In this document: positions 6,321-15,253 of the stretch, piece after piece
How positions within the stretch are numbered: the first letter of the stretch is position 1
How the letters are laid out: each line of letters starts with the position of its first letter
From: Xenophilus azovorans DSM 13620
GTDB lineage: Bacteria > Pseudomonadota > Gammaproteobacteria > Burkholderiales > Burkholderiaceae_C
DNA: 64,000 nt
Reading direction: 5' to 3'
Assembly (NCBI RefSeq): GCF_000745855.1
Contig: NZ_KN050766.1
Coordinates: forward strand, 153,557-217,556
Made by a program: the position numbers and the translations under genes
The notes under the pieces: generated by a model
The model's input: the letters and a program-made list of their open reading frames with translations, nothing else
The model's database searches: none
Told to the model about the DNA's origin: nothing

Positions 6321-9300
6321 ATGACCTCCGGCTCCATCCGCATCCGCGGCGCCCGCCAGCACAACCTTCGCAACCTCGACCTCGACATCCGCACCGGCGA
6401 ACTGACGGTGGTGACCGGCCCCAGCGGCTCGGGCAAGTCCAGCCTGGTGTTCGACACCCTCTACGCCGAGGGCCAGCGCCGCTACGTCGAGACCTTCAGC
6501 GCCTACGCCCGCCAGTTCCTCGACCGCATGGACAAGCCGGCGGTGGACCGGGTGGAAGGCGTGCCGCCCGCCATCGCCATCGACCAGACCAACCCGGTGC
6601 GCAGCTCGCGCTCCACGGTCGGCACGATGACCGAGCTGAACGACCACCTGAAGCTGCTGTTCGCCCGCGCGGCGCAGCTCTTCGACCGCCAGACCGCGCT
6701 GCCGGTGCGGCACGACACGCCGGACACGATCTGCGCCGAGATGCAGCGGCGCGCCGAAAGCTTCACCGCCGGGCCGCCCCAAGGTGAAGCAGCCCCCTCG
6801 GGGGGCAGCGAACCACGCGAAGCGGGGAGCGTGGGGGCCAACAGGACTGCGGGCGACCCGCGGCTGGTCGTCACCTTCCCCGTGGAGCTGCCGGCCAGCG
6901 CGACCGAGCAGGAGATCGAGCAGTGGCTGGCCGCCAGCGGCTTCACGCGGGTGCAGGCGCAGCGCGAGGTCGGCACGCCGACCGGGCCGCGCAAGGTGCT
7001 GGACGTGGTGGCGGACCGCTTCCGCTTCTCGAACACCGAGCGGGCGCGGGTGATCGAGGCGATCGAGGTCGCGCTCAAGCGCGGTACCGGGCGCGTCACC
7101 GTGTACGCAGTGCCGGCCGAGGGGAGTGCCGAGCCGGAGCTGTGGCGCTTCTCCACCGGCCTGCACTGCCCCGAGAGCGATATCCGCTACGCCGACCCGA
7201 TCCCCTCGATGTTCAGCTTCAACTCCGCCGTGGGCGCCTGCGAGGCCTGCCGCGGCTTCGGCCGCGTGATCGGGGTGGACTGGAACCTGGTCATGCCCAA
7301 CGACAAGCTCACGCTGCGCGCGGGCGCCGTCAAGCCGATCCAGACGCCGGCCTGGAAGGAGTGCCAGGACGACCTGATGCGCCATGCCGAGAGCGCCGGC
7401 ATCCCGCGCGACACGCCCTGGGCCAAGCTCACGCCCGAGCAGAAGCACTGGGTGATCGAGGGCACGCCCAACTACAAGGAAGGCAACTGGAGCAAGCAGT
7501 GGTACGGCATCCGCCGCTTCTTCGCCTACCTGGAGAGCAAGGCGTACAAGATGCACATCCGGGTGCTGCTGTCCAAGTACCGCAGCTACACGCCGTGCCC
7601 CACCTGCGGCGGCGCGCGCCTCAAGCTCGAAAGCCTGCTGTGGCGCCTGGGCAGCAAGGCCGATGCCGACGCGGCGCTGCCGCCCGCGAAGCGCTTCATG
7701 CCGGTCGGCGTGCCGTGGACGCGCGAACAGCTCGAAGCGCTGCCCGGCCTCAGCCTGCACGACCTGATGCTGATGCCCATCGAGCGGCTTCGACAGTTCT
7801 TTGATGCGCAGAAGTCCTCCCCCTGGAGGGGGGAGGATTTAGGAGGGGGTGGGTCCACGTCCACTCCGCAGGAGGGGCAGCGCGAAGCGATGCGTCTCCT
7901 GTTCGAGGAGATCACGACGCGCCTGAAGTACCTGCACGACGTCGGCATCGGCTACCTCACGCTCGACCGGCAGAGCCGCACCCTCTCCGGCGGCGAGGTG
8001 CAGCGCATCAACCTCACCACCGCCCTGGGCACCTCGCTGGTCAACACCCTGTTCGTGCTGGACGAGCCCAGCATCGGCCTGCACCCGCGCGACATGGACC
8101 GCATCACCGAGGCCATGCAGCGCCTGCGCGACGCCGGCAACACGCTGGTGGTGGTGGAGCACGACCCGGCCGTCATGCTGGCCGCCGACCGCGTGATCGA
8201 CATGGGCCCCGGCCCCGGCGCGCGCGGCGGGCAGATCGTGTTCGACGGCCCGGTCGAGCTGCTCCGCGGTGCGCACACGCTCACCGGCGAGTACCTGGGC
8301 GGGCGCAAGCACATCGGCATGGGTCTCAAGCGCGCGGTGAGCGAGGGCACGCCGCGCCTGATCCTCGAAGGCGCGCGCGAGCACAACCTGAAGGACGTGA
8401 CGGTCGAGATCCCCTTGCAGCGGCTGGTGGCCGTCACCGGCGTCAGCGGCTCGGGCAAGTCCACGCTGGTGCAGGACGTGCTGGCGCCGGCGCTGATGCG
8501 CCACTTCGGCAAGCCGACCGAGCTGGCCGGCGCGCACGACCGGCTGCTGGGCGCCGACCACCTCTCCGACGTGGTGTTCGTCGACCAGTCGCCCATCGGC
8601 AAGACGGCGCGCTCCAACCCGGCCAGCTACGTCGGCGCCTGGGACGCGGTGCGCGAGATCTTCGCCACCGCGCCGCTGTCGAGGCAGCGCGGCTACACGG
8701 CGGCCAAGTTCAGCTTCAACTCCGGCGACGGGCGCTGCCCGACCTGCGGCGGCTCGGGCTTCGAGCACGTGGAGATGCAGTTCCTCTCGGACGTGTACCT
8801 GCGCTGCCCGGACTGCGACGGCAAGCGCTACCGGCCCGAGATCCTGGAGGTGACGATCGAGCGCAAGGGCCGCACGCTGAACGTGTCGGACGTGCTGGAA
8901 CTGACGGTGGCCGAGGCGACCGATCTCTTCGGCACGGACCGGGAAGTGCAGCGCGTGCTGCAACCCATCGTGGACGTGGGCCTGGACTACGTGAAGCTCG
9001 GCCAGCCGGTGCCCACGCTGTCCGGTGGCGAGGCGCAGCGCCTCAAGCTGGCCGGCTTCCTGGCGGAGGCCGCCAACGGCGCGGCCAAATCGCGCCAGCC
9101 GCTGGCGAAGAAGGGCACGCTGTTCCTCTTCGACGAGCCGACCACCGGCCTGCACTTCGACGACATCGCCCGCCTGATGCGCGCGCTGCGCAAGCTGCTC
9201 GACGCCGGCCATTCGCTGGTCGTGATCGAGCACAACCTGGACGTGATCCGCGCCAGCGACTGGGTGATCGACCTCGGCCCCGAAGGCGGCGAGGGCGGCG

Positions 9301-12149
9301 GCCAGGTGGTGGCCGTCGGCACGCCGGAGCACGTGCGGGAGATGAAGGGCTCGCACACCGGCGCCGCGCTGGCGGCGTACGAGACCGCGCTCGGCCCGGC
9401 CGCGCTGGCGGTGCGCGAGAAGACGGCCCAGTACGCCGTTGCCCCCGCGCCGGGCCGCGAGGCCATCGAAATCGTCAACGCCCGCGAGCACAACCTCAAG
9501 CACCTGTCGGTGGACATCCCGCGCGGCAAGTTCAGCGTCATCACCGGCGTCAGCGGCTCGGGCAAGTCCACGCTGGCCTTCGACATCCTGTTCAACGAGG
9601 GGCAGCGGCGCTACCTCGAATCGCTGAACGCCTACGCGCGCAGCATCGTGCAGCCGGCCGGGCGGCCGGAGGTGGACGCGGTGTACGGCATCCCGCCCAC
9701 GGTGGCGATCGAGCAGCGCCTCTCGCGCGGCGGCCGCAAGAGCACGGTGGGCACCACCACCGAGGTGTGGCACTTCCTGCGCCTCCTGTACGTCAAGCTG
9801 GGCGTGCAGCACTGCATCCGCGACGGCGCGGCGGTGCAGCCGCAGACGCCGGACAGCATCGCGGCGCAGCTGCTGCGGCACTTCCGCGGCCAGCACATCG
9901 GCCTGCTGGCGCCGCTGGTGGTCAACCGCAAGGGCGTCTACACCGAGCTGGCCGACTGGGCGCGGCCGCGCGGCTACACGCACCTGCGGGTGGACGGCGA
10001 GTTCCTGCCCACCACCGGCTTCCCGCGCATCGACCGCTTCAAGGAACACACCATCGAGCTGCCGGTCGCCAGCGTCGACGTGGAGCCGGCCAGGGAAGCC
10101 GAACTGCGCGCCGCGCTGGCGACCGCGCTGGAGCACGGCAAAGGCGTGGTGCACGTGCTGCACGGCCTCACCGGGCTGAAGGCGGCGATGCTGGCGGGCG
10201 TCTCCACCGCGGGCATCGGCCAGGTGCAGGTGTTCTCGACGCTGCGCGCCTGCCCAGTGTGCGCCACCTCGTACGCCGAGCTGGACCCGCGCCTGTTCTC
10301 CTACAACAGCAAGCACGGCTGGTGCCCCGACTGCGTGGGCACCGGCGTGAAGCTGACGAAGGAGCAGCGCAAGGCGCTGGACGATTCCACGATGGCCGAG
10401 GACAACCGCGGCCGCGAGCAGACCTTCGCCGAGCCGGAGGTGGAGGACGTGGCCGACGTCGCCTGTCCCACCTGCGAAGGCACGCGCCTGAACGCCACCG
10501 CGCGCGCCGTGCGCTTCAACGGCGTGGGCATCGCCGACATCGCGCGCCTGGCGGTGAGCGACGTGCGCGCCTGGGTCGAGACGCTGGCGCTCTCCGGCCG
10601 CGAGGCCGACATCGCCCGCGACCTGATCCCCGAGATCAAGAGCCGCCTCGAATTCCTGGAGGAAGTCGGCCTGGGCTACCTCACGCTGGACCGCGGCGCG
10701 CCCACGCTCAGCGGCGGTGAGGCGCAGCGCATCCGCCTGGCGGCGCAGCTCGGCAGCAACCTGCAGGGCGTGTGCTACGTGCTGGACGAGCCGACCATCG
10801 GCCTGCATGCGCGCGACAACCGCATCCTGCTCGACGCGCTGCACAAGCTGGGCGACAAGGGCAACACGCTGGTGGTGGTGGAGCACGACGAGGACACCAT
10901 CCGCCGCGCCGACCACCTGATCGACATCGGCCCCGGCGCCGGCAAGCGCGGCGGGCGCGTGGTGGCGCAGGGCTCGGTGGCCGAGGTGGAGCGCTCGGGC
11001 GACTCGCTCACCGGCCGCTACCTGCGCGACGCGATCCGGCATCCGCTGCACCCGCGCCGGCCGGTCCTGCCCTCGGCCGAGGAAGGCGAGGGCGCGGTGT
11101 CCTGGCTCGCGATCGCGGGCGCGAACCTGCACAACCTGCAGTCCGTCAACGTGTCGGTGCCGCTGAACCGGCTGGTGGTGGTCACCGGCGTCAGCGGCTC
11201 GGGCAAGTCCACGCTGGCGCGCGACGTGCTGCTGGCCAACGTGCAGCAGCGCGCCACCCGTGCCGGCCGCGACGCCGACGCCGCGGGCAAGCGCCCGAAA
11301 TGGAGCGGCTGCACCGGCGTGGCCGGCTACGAGGGCATCGACCGCGTGCTCGAAGTGGACCAGACCCCCATCGGCAAGACGCCGCGCAGCTGCCCCGCCA
11401 CCTACATCGGCTTCTGGGACACCATCCGCAAGCTCTTCGCCGACACGCTGGAGGCCAAGGCGCGCGGCTATGCGCCGGGGCGCTTCAGCTTCAACACCGG
11501 CGAGGGCCGCTGCCCGACCTGCGATGGCGCGGGCGTGCGCACCATCGAGATGAGCTTCCTGCCCGACGTGAAGGTGCCCTGCGAGAGCTGCCACGGCGCA
11601 CGCTTCAACCCCGAGACGCTGGCCGTCACCTGGCGCGGCAAGAGCATCGGCGACGTGCTGCAGATGGAAGTGGACGAGGCAGTCGAGTTCTTCGCCAGCA
11701 TGCCCGTCATCAGCCACCCGCTGCAACTGCTCAAGGACGTGGGCCTGGGCTACCTCACGCTGGGCCAGCCCAGCCCCACGCTCAGCGGCGGCGAGGCGCA
11801 GCGCATCAAGCTCGTCACCGAGCTGAGCAAGGTGCGCGACGACGTGACGCGGCGCGGCAACCGGGCCCCGCACACGCTCTATGTGCTGGACGAGCCCACC
11901 GTCGGCCTGCACATGGCCGACGTGGAGAAGCTCATCCACGTGCTGCACCGGCTGGTCGGCGGCGGCCACAGCGTGGTGGTGATCGAGCACGACCTCGACC
12001 TCATCGCCGAGGCCGACTGGATCGTGGACCTGGGCCCCGAGGGCGGGCGCGGCGGCGGCCAGGTGGTGGCCTCGGCACCGCCGGAGGAGGTGGTGCGCCT
12101 GGGCACGCACACCGGCGAGGCGCTGGCGCCGGTGCTCGGGCGCGCCTGA
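6321..12149 (+). CDS. Tandem (double-length) UvrA, four-ABC-domain excinuclease-type ATPase
   Basis: The product has 1942 residues, about twice a normal UvrA (about 940). It carries four Walker A motifs (GPSGSGKSS at 33, GVSGSGKST near 707, 1076 and 1623) and four UvrA-type signature motifs LSGGE-x-QR near 555, 900, 1463 and 1821, with D-E Walker B after each. Zinc-finger CxxC pairs (CEACRGFG, CPTCGGSG/CPDCDG, CPDCVGTG, CPTCEGTR, CPTCDGAG/CESCHG) occur in both halves. Each half also keeps the UvrB-interaction-like segment, so this reads as two full UvrA copies fused head to tail, a covalent UvrA dimer. UvrA dimers find DNA damage for nucleotide excision repair; related long proteins occur in Burkholderiales, but I know no assigned role. 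Two palindromic repeats are read in frame, near residues 150-173 and 498-514. The ATG at 6321 begins at the fold; an ATG at 6276 is possible. Confidence 0.9.
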   Translation: MTSGSIRIRGARQHNLRNLDLDIRTGELTVVTGPSGSGKSSLVFDTLYAEGQRRYVETFSAYARQFLDRMDKPAVDRVEGVPPAIAIDQTNPVRSSRSTVGTMTELNDHLKLLFARAAQLFDRQTALPVRHDTPDTICAEMQRRAESFTAGPPQGEAAPSGGSEPREAGSVGANRTAGDPRLVVTFPVELPASATEQEIEQWLAASGFTRVQAQREVGTPTGPRKVLDVVADRFRFSNTERARVIEAIEVALKRGTGRVTVYAVPAEGSAEPELWRFSTGLHCPESDIRYADPIPSMFSFNSAVGACEACRGFGRVIGVDWNLVMPNDKLTLRAGAVKPIQTPAWKECQDDLMRHAESAGIPRDTPWAKLTPEQKHWVIEGTPNYKEGNWSKQWYGIRRFFAYLESKAYKMHIRVLLSKYRSYTPCPTCGGARLKLESLLWRLGSKADADAALPPAKRFMPVGVPWTREQLEALPGLSLHDLMLMPIERLRQFFDAQKSSPWRGEDLGGGGSTSTPQEGQREAMRLLFEEITTRLKYLHDVGIGYLTLDRQSRTLSGGEVQRINLTTALGTSLVNTLFVLDEPSIGLHPRDMDRITEAMQRLRDAGNTLVVVEHDPAVMLAADRVIDMGPGPGARGGQIVFDGPVELLRGAHTLTGEYLGGRKHIGMGLKRAVSEGTPRLILEGAREHNLKDVTVEIPLQRLVAVTGVSGSGKSTLVQDVLAPALMRHFGKPTELAGAHDRLLGADHLSDVVFVDQSPIGKTARSNPASYVGAWDAVREIFATAPLSRQRGYTAAKFSFNSGDGRCPTCGGSGFEHVEMQFLSDVYLRCPDCDGKRYRPEILEVTIERKGRTLNVSDVLELTVAEATDLFGTDREVQRVLQPIVDVGLDYVKLGQPVPTLSGGEAQRLKLAGFLAEAANGAAKSRQPLAKKGTLFLFDEPTTGLHFDDIARLMRALRKLLDAGHSLVVIEHNLDVIRASDWVIDLGPEGGEGGGQVVAVGTPEHVREMKGSHTGAALAAYETALGPAALAVREKTAQYAVAPAPGREAIEIVNAREHNLKHLSVDIPRGKFSVITGVSGSGKSTLAFDILFNEGQRRYLESLNAYARSIVQPAGRPEVDAVYGIPPTVAIEQRLSRGGRKSTVGTTTEVWHFLRLLYVKLGVQHCIRDGAAVQPQTPDSIAAQLLRHFRGQHIGLLAPLVVNRKGVYTELADWARPRGYTHLRVDGEFLPTTGFPRIDRFKEHTIELPVASVDVEPAREAELRAALATALEHGKGVVHVLHGLTGLKAAMLAGVSTAGIGQVQVFSTLRACPVCATSYAELDPRLFSYNSKHGWCPDCVGTGVKLTKEQRKALDDSTMAEDNRGREQTFAEPEVEDVADVACPTCEGTRLNATARAVRFNGVGIADIARLAVSDVRAWVETLALSGREADIARDLIPEIKSRLEFLEEVGLGYLTLDRGAPTLSGGEAQRIRLAAQLGSNLQGVCYVLDEPTIGLHARDNRILLDALHKLGDKGNTLVVVEHDEDTIRRADHLIDIGPGAGKRGGRVVAQGSVAEVERSGDSLTGRYLRDAIRHPLHPRRPVLPSAEEGEGAVSWLAIAGANLHNLQSVNVSVPLNRLVVVTGVSGSGKSTLARDVLLANVQQRATRAGRDADAAGKRPKWSGCTGVAGYEGIDRVLEVDQTPIGKTPRSCPATYIGFWDTIRKLFADTLEAKARGYAPGRFSFNTGEGRCPTCDGAGVRTIEMSFLPDVKVPCESCHGARFNPETLAVTWRGKSIGDVLQMEVDEAVEFFASMPVISHPLQLLKDVGLGYLTLGQPSPTLSGGEAQRIKLVTELSKVRDDVTRRGNRAPHTLYVLDEPTVGLHMADVEKLIHVLHRLVGGGHSVVVIEHDLDLIAEADWIVDLGPEGGRGGGQVVASAPPEEVVRLGTHTGEALAPVLGRA
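6768..6839 (+). repeat. Palindromic repeat type A, read in frame inside tandem UvrA
   Basis: A GC-rich element starting GCCGGGCCGCCCCAA. It encodes AGPPQGEAAPSGGSEPREAGS, which is unrelated to UvrA and lies in the UvrB-interaction-like region. A 39-bp core (6793-6831) is identical to 33033-33071 in the mccA-like gene, and a diverged copy is at 53364-53436. The core contains the palindrome CCCCCTCGGGGGG. Confidence 0.9.
7812..7860 (+). repeat. Palindromic repeat type B, read in frame inside tandem UvrA
   Basis: The element has the arms TCCTCCCCC and GGGGGGAGGA followed by TTTAGGAGGGGGTGGG. It encodes KSSPWRGEDLGGGGST, between the FDAQ and QREAMRLL segments of UvrA, and includes a TTA leucine codon, which is very rare in this GC-rich gene. 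I see only this copy in the window. Confidence 0.75.
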
Positions 12150-12265
12150 GGCACGCGTTCCGGAACATCGCTGCTCCAGCGGTGCTCCGTTGGGTGAGGA
12201 GGGCCTCCACAGCCGTCTCAAAAGGGTGCCAGAATGGCGCGCATCATTGCAGTCTGAAATTTGCT

Positions 12266-12631
12266 ATGCCGAAGACAGAGAATTTGTCGCAGACCTACCT
12301 GCGCTTTCTCAATCTGGCGAACGCCATCCGAAGCCTGCCGCTCTTTCCTGCGCTGGACGCTGTCGAGGAGCGAGTGCTGAATGTGCTTGCTGCAACATGG
12401 GCCACAGGAGCGAAGCTGACGGTACTGGAGGCCATGCAATTGCAGGTCGATTCTTCTGCCACTACTGTTCGGCGGCGTCTCCAGACGCTGCGACAGAAGG
12501 GGTTGATCGAATTTCAACCAGATCAGACAGACAGCCGGATCAAGTACGTCATGCCAACAGCGGTTGCGCAGAACTACTTCTCCAAACTGGGTCGATGTCT
12601 TGACATGGCTGCCCGCGGCCGCCTCCCTTGA
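12266..12631 (+). CDS. Winged-helix (MarR-like) DNA-binding protein
   Basis: This 121-residue protein has a recognisable winged-helix core at about residues 50-100: LTVLEAMQLQVDSSATTVRRRLQTLRQKGLIEF, where the SSATTVRRRLQTL helix should contact DNA, and the wing follows (DQTDSRIKYVMPT). It resembles small MarR/ArsR-like regulators or plasmid-type helper proteins. It is the first gene of a lower-GC islet after the tandem UvrA, with codon use unlike its neighbours. The ATG at 12266 is inside a longer open frame continuing from UvrA antisense-like sequence, but conserved character starts only here. The target is unknown; the two following genes are candidates. Confidence 0.65.
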   Translation: MPKTENLSQTYLRFLNLANAIRSLPLFPALDAVEERVLNVLAATWATGAKLTVLEAMQLQVDSSATTVRRRLQTLRQKGLIEFQPDQTDSRIKYVMPTAVAQNYFSKLGRCLDMAARGRLP

Positions 12632-12641
12632 GGGCTTTTCC

Positions 12642-13208
12642 ATGGCTGCGCGGGAACACGATGCCTATTGGTGGCAGGCTATCGGAACGGCGGTTGCCTG
12701 GATGGCGCTGTTCCATCTGAATGCGAAGATGTTCAGGATGCTCGAATGGGCGCCGGCCGTGATCAACTGGGTGTTCCTCCCCGCGGCCGTACGGATGTTG
12801 AGCATCTTGCTGTTCGGCTGGCGAGGTGCGCTGGGGCTGTGGGTGGGAACCGTTGCGACGATCCCGGAAGATTTTCTTCTGGACCACCCATTGCAATCTA
12901 TCGCGATGGCATGTGTGTCATCGCTTGGAGCGCTTGCTGCCGTGCGGGCCGCCATGACATTGCTGCATGTGCGGCCAAGCCTTCAGGGCCTGACTGCGCT
13001 ACAACTGACGTGGGTGGCTGGGCTGGTGGCAGCAGTCAATACGCTCGCCCACAATGTGCTCTTCTGGTCCGCAGGTATGACAGAGACACCCGTTGCAGGG
13101 CTTGTGCCCATGTTCGTCGGCGATGTCGCGGGCATCCTACTGGTGGTCTATTTCCTTCGTGTGCTGCTGATCGCGTGCGAACGGGTCCACCGCCTCCCTC
13201 CCTCTTGA
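12642..13208 (+). CDS. Multi-pass membrane protein of unknown function
   Basis: The 188-residue product is dominated by hydrophobic helices: WWQAIGTAVAWMALFHL, WVFLPAAVRMLSILLFGW, a GALGLWVGTVATI segment, SIAMACVSSLGALAAVRAAM, LTWVAGLVAAVNTLAHNVLFW and a last VAGILLVVYFLRVLLIA. That gives five or six transmembrane segments. It vaguely resembles MASE1-type sensor membranes but has no catalytic domain. The start used is 10 bp after the upstream gene's stop; a GTG/ATG further upstream would overlap that gene. It probably forms an operon with the winged-helix gene. I cannot assign a function. Confidence 0.6.
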   Translation: MAAREHDAYWWQAIGTAVAWMALFHLNAKMFRMLEWAPAVINWVFLPAAVRMLSILLFGWRGALGLWVGTVATIPEDFLLDHPLQSIAMACVSSLGALAAVRAAMTLLHVRPSLQGLTALQLTWVAGLVAAVNTLAHNVLFWSAGMTETPVAGLVPMFVGDVAGILLVVYFLRVLLIACERVHRLPPS

Positions 13209-13362
13209 GTTCCTCCCTGGGTGCACCTGGGCGCAGCTTGATGAATGTCAATTTGGCAACTAATATCCATCGAAACACCCTTTGATCGTCAAGCAATGGG
13301 GAATATCGATGACCAGGAATGCATTCGTTCATGAAGAACGTCTACAACCAAGGAGGAGATCG

Positions 13363-14400
13363 ATGAAAGCTTTGGCTCAACTGCTGAAGGCCGTTCAGGC
13401 GTGCGTATGGGCGCTGACGGTTGGCGCAACAGCGATGGCACAGGATGCACCGGCTCAGTACCAACCTTTGGCAGCCGCAAGTGGTAAGGCGCACTCGGTT
13501 TCCGTCAAATTCTGCTTGGGCTACTGGGGTAGTGACTTTGCTTGCAAGGATGGGGTGGTCACGGCTGTCCTGTTCGAGCCCCAGGCAGCGTGGTCAGACC
13601 TCGTGCTGATCAGTCATGGGGCGCAGGGCGTAGATGCGCGGCACTACGAATATGCAGATGCGCTCACCAAGAATGGTTTTGCAGCGGTTGTCATCGACCA
13701 TTGGACGCCGCGCGGCATCGACATCACGAGTCAGAACTACACGCAGTTCACGCAACGTGGTGGCACAACATCCTCGATGGCGACTGACGCGATCTATGTG
13801 GCGCAATACATGCGATCCCGATTTCCGAACGTCAAACGTGTCGGTCTGATCGGTGAAAGCATGGGAGGCATGGCCGTGCTGCAGTTGTCCAAGCAGCGCA
13901 TGCTGGATTTGTTTACCAACGGCTCACTAGCGCAACCGGGCGTGCCTTTCGAGTTCCCGATCCAGGCCATGGTTGGCCTCTACGCAGCCTGCGTGGAGCG
14001 CGTGGTGGATGAACGCTTCCATCCGACGCCAGTGCTGCTGATTTCAGGCGAGAAGGACGACCATACGCTGGCCGAGCATTGCGTCGAGCATCAGGAATGG
14101 ATCAATACCCACGGTGGGAGTGCGCGCGCAGTGGTGATTCCTGGCGTCTATCACGACTTCGACGGCCCCAGGCCGGTAGCGTTCAAGCCGCGCGCGCAGA
14201 ACGTTTCCGGGTGCAAGAACATTGTTGCGGGGGGCATCATTCGCATCGTCGACAGTGGCAAAGAACTGCCCAACAATCAGGCGGGCCAAAGCCAATTGCC
14301 CAAAGAGTGCGCGAAATGGGGCATCACATCGGGCTACTCGGGCAATCGCTTCGTCGCCGTGCCTATCTGGATGGATTTCTTCAAGACGCAGCTTCGTTGA
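13363..14400 (+). CDS. Exported alpha/beta-hydrolase, dienelactone-hydrolase-like
   Basis: This 345-residue protein starts with a signal peptide (about 1-26, ending ATAMAQ-DAP) preceded by a strong AAGGAGGAG ribosome-binding site, which decides the start against an upstream ATG. The mature part shows the hydrolase fold: LVLISHGAQGVDARHYEYADAL (oxyanion and strand region), the nucleophile elbow GESMGG (Ser near 169), an acid in LLISGEKDDHT and a C-terminal histidine in IPGVYHDF. It should be a periplasmic hydrolase acting on esters or lactones; the natural substrate is unknown. Codon use and GC are lower than in neighbouring genes, as in the two genes before it, suggesting a transferred islet. 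Confidence 0.75.
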   Translation: MKALAQLLKAVQACVWALTVGATAMAQDAPAQYQPLAAASGKAHSVSVKFCLGYWGSDFACKDGVVTAVLFEPQAAWSDLVLISHGAQGVDARHYEYADALTKNGFAAVVIDHWTPRGIDITSQNYTQFTQRGGTTSSMATDAIYVAQYMRSRFPNVKRVGLIGESMGGMAVLQLSKQRMLDLFTNGSLAQPGVPFEFPIQAMVGLYAACVERVVDERFHPTPVLLISGEKDDHTLAEHCVEHQEWINTHGGSARAVVIPGVYHDFDGPRPVAFKPRAQNVSGCKNIVAGGIIRIVDSGKELPNNQAGQSQLPKECAKWGITSGYSGNRFVAVPIWMDFFKTQLR

Positions 14401-14474
14401 GCGCGGACGGCCCTTGGTGCAGTGCGCCAATCCTCGGCTCGATGACGTCGCGAGGCACGCGCCTGGATCCAGTT

Positions 14475-15167
14475 CTATGCTCGCGTCGGCGCGTACGCTT
14501 GCATGGCCTGCGGCAGCCGCGCCATGTCGGTGAAGATGTGCGCCACGCCGATGGCGCGCATCGCGTCGGCGCTGCTGTGGCCCAGGCCGCCGGGGCAGTA
14601 GCCGAACACCGTGGCGCCGGCGGCGATGCCGGCGGTGGCGCCGGTGACGGTGTCCTCGACCACCGCGCAGCGTTCGGGCGGCACCCCCAGCGCCTCGGCG
14701 GCGGCGAGGTACACGTCCGGCCAGGGCTTGCTGCGCGGCGTCTCGTGGCCGCTGAAGATGCGGCCCTCGAAGGCGTCGAGCAGGCCGATCTTCGCGAGCT
14801 GCAGCTCGACCTTGCGCCGGTCCGCGCCCGAGGCGCAGGCAATGCGGCCGTCCACCAGCGCATGCAGCGCGCGCGCCGCCTCGGGCGCGCCGGCGATGGG
14901 CGCGAGGTCGCGCTCCAGCGCCTCGTTGCGCCGCGCCCAGAACAGGTGCAGCCAGTCCTGCGTGAGGCTGAAACCCGTCTTCTCCTCGATCAGCGCCATC
15001 TCGTCCTTGACGGCCTTGCCGACGAAGATGCGCATCGTCTCCTCGAGCGTCAGGTGCCAGCCCAGTTCGCCCAGCATCTGGGTGAGCACGCGGTTGGTGA
15101 TGGGTTCGGAATCGACGAGCACGCCGTCGCAGTCGAAGAGGACGGCATCGAAGGGGAAACTGGACAT
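14475..15167 (-). CDS. HAD-superfamily phosphatase (beta-phosphoglucomutase/GPH-like)
   Basis: This 230-residue protein has all HAD subfamily IA motifs: FDCDGVLVDSE (motif I, nucleophile Asp near residue 12), CASGADRRK (motif II) and HETPRSKPWPDVYLAAAEALG with CAVVEDTVTGATAG (motifs III and IV). Such proteins hydrolyse sugar phosphates or phosphoglycolate, or isomerise hexose phosphates, in the cytoplasm. The substrate cannot be deduced. It is a single gene converging on the hydrolase gene, with a repeat-bearing gap upstream. Confidence 0.85.
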   Translation of the reverse strand: MSSFPFDAVLFDCDGVLVDSEPITNRVLTQMLGELGWHLTLEETMRIFVGKAVKDEMALIEEKTGFSLTQDWLHLFWARRNEALERDLAPIAGAPEAARALHALVDGRIACASGADRRKVELQLAKIGLLDAFEGRIFSGHETPRSKPWPDVYLAAAEALGVPPERCAVVEDTVTGATAGIAAGATVFGYCPGGLGHSSADAMRAIGVAHIFTDMARLPQAMQAYAPTRA

Positions 15168-15253
15168 ATGAGGTGATCGTACGGGATGGGCCTGCGTCCG
15201 TGAGCACAGCGGAGGCTGTTGCAGACACCTCTCACCCGTTCAATACCCCTCAT

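Noticed and set aside
4872..7760. 962-codon reverse-strand open frame spanning the ABC receptor and UvrA start
   Set aside because: It runs across two real genes in other frames and an intergenic region and has no domain of its own.
7839..12221. 1460-codon open frame on the reverse strand of the tandem UvrA gene
   Set aside because: It is antisense to a gene with clear motifs throughout; Ala/Arg/His-rich composition and lack of recognised domains mark it as a GC-driven shadow.
10772..12265. Upstream extension of the winged-helix gene through the 3' part of UvrA
   Set aside because: The extension is an alternate frame of UvrA with arginine-rich composition; recognisable protein starts only at the ATG at 12266.
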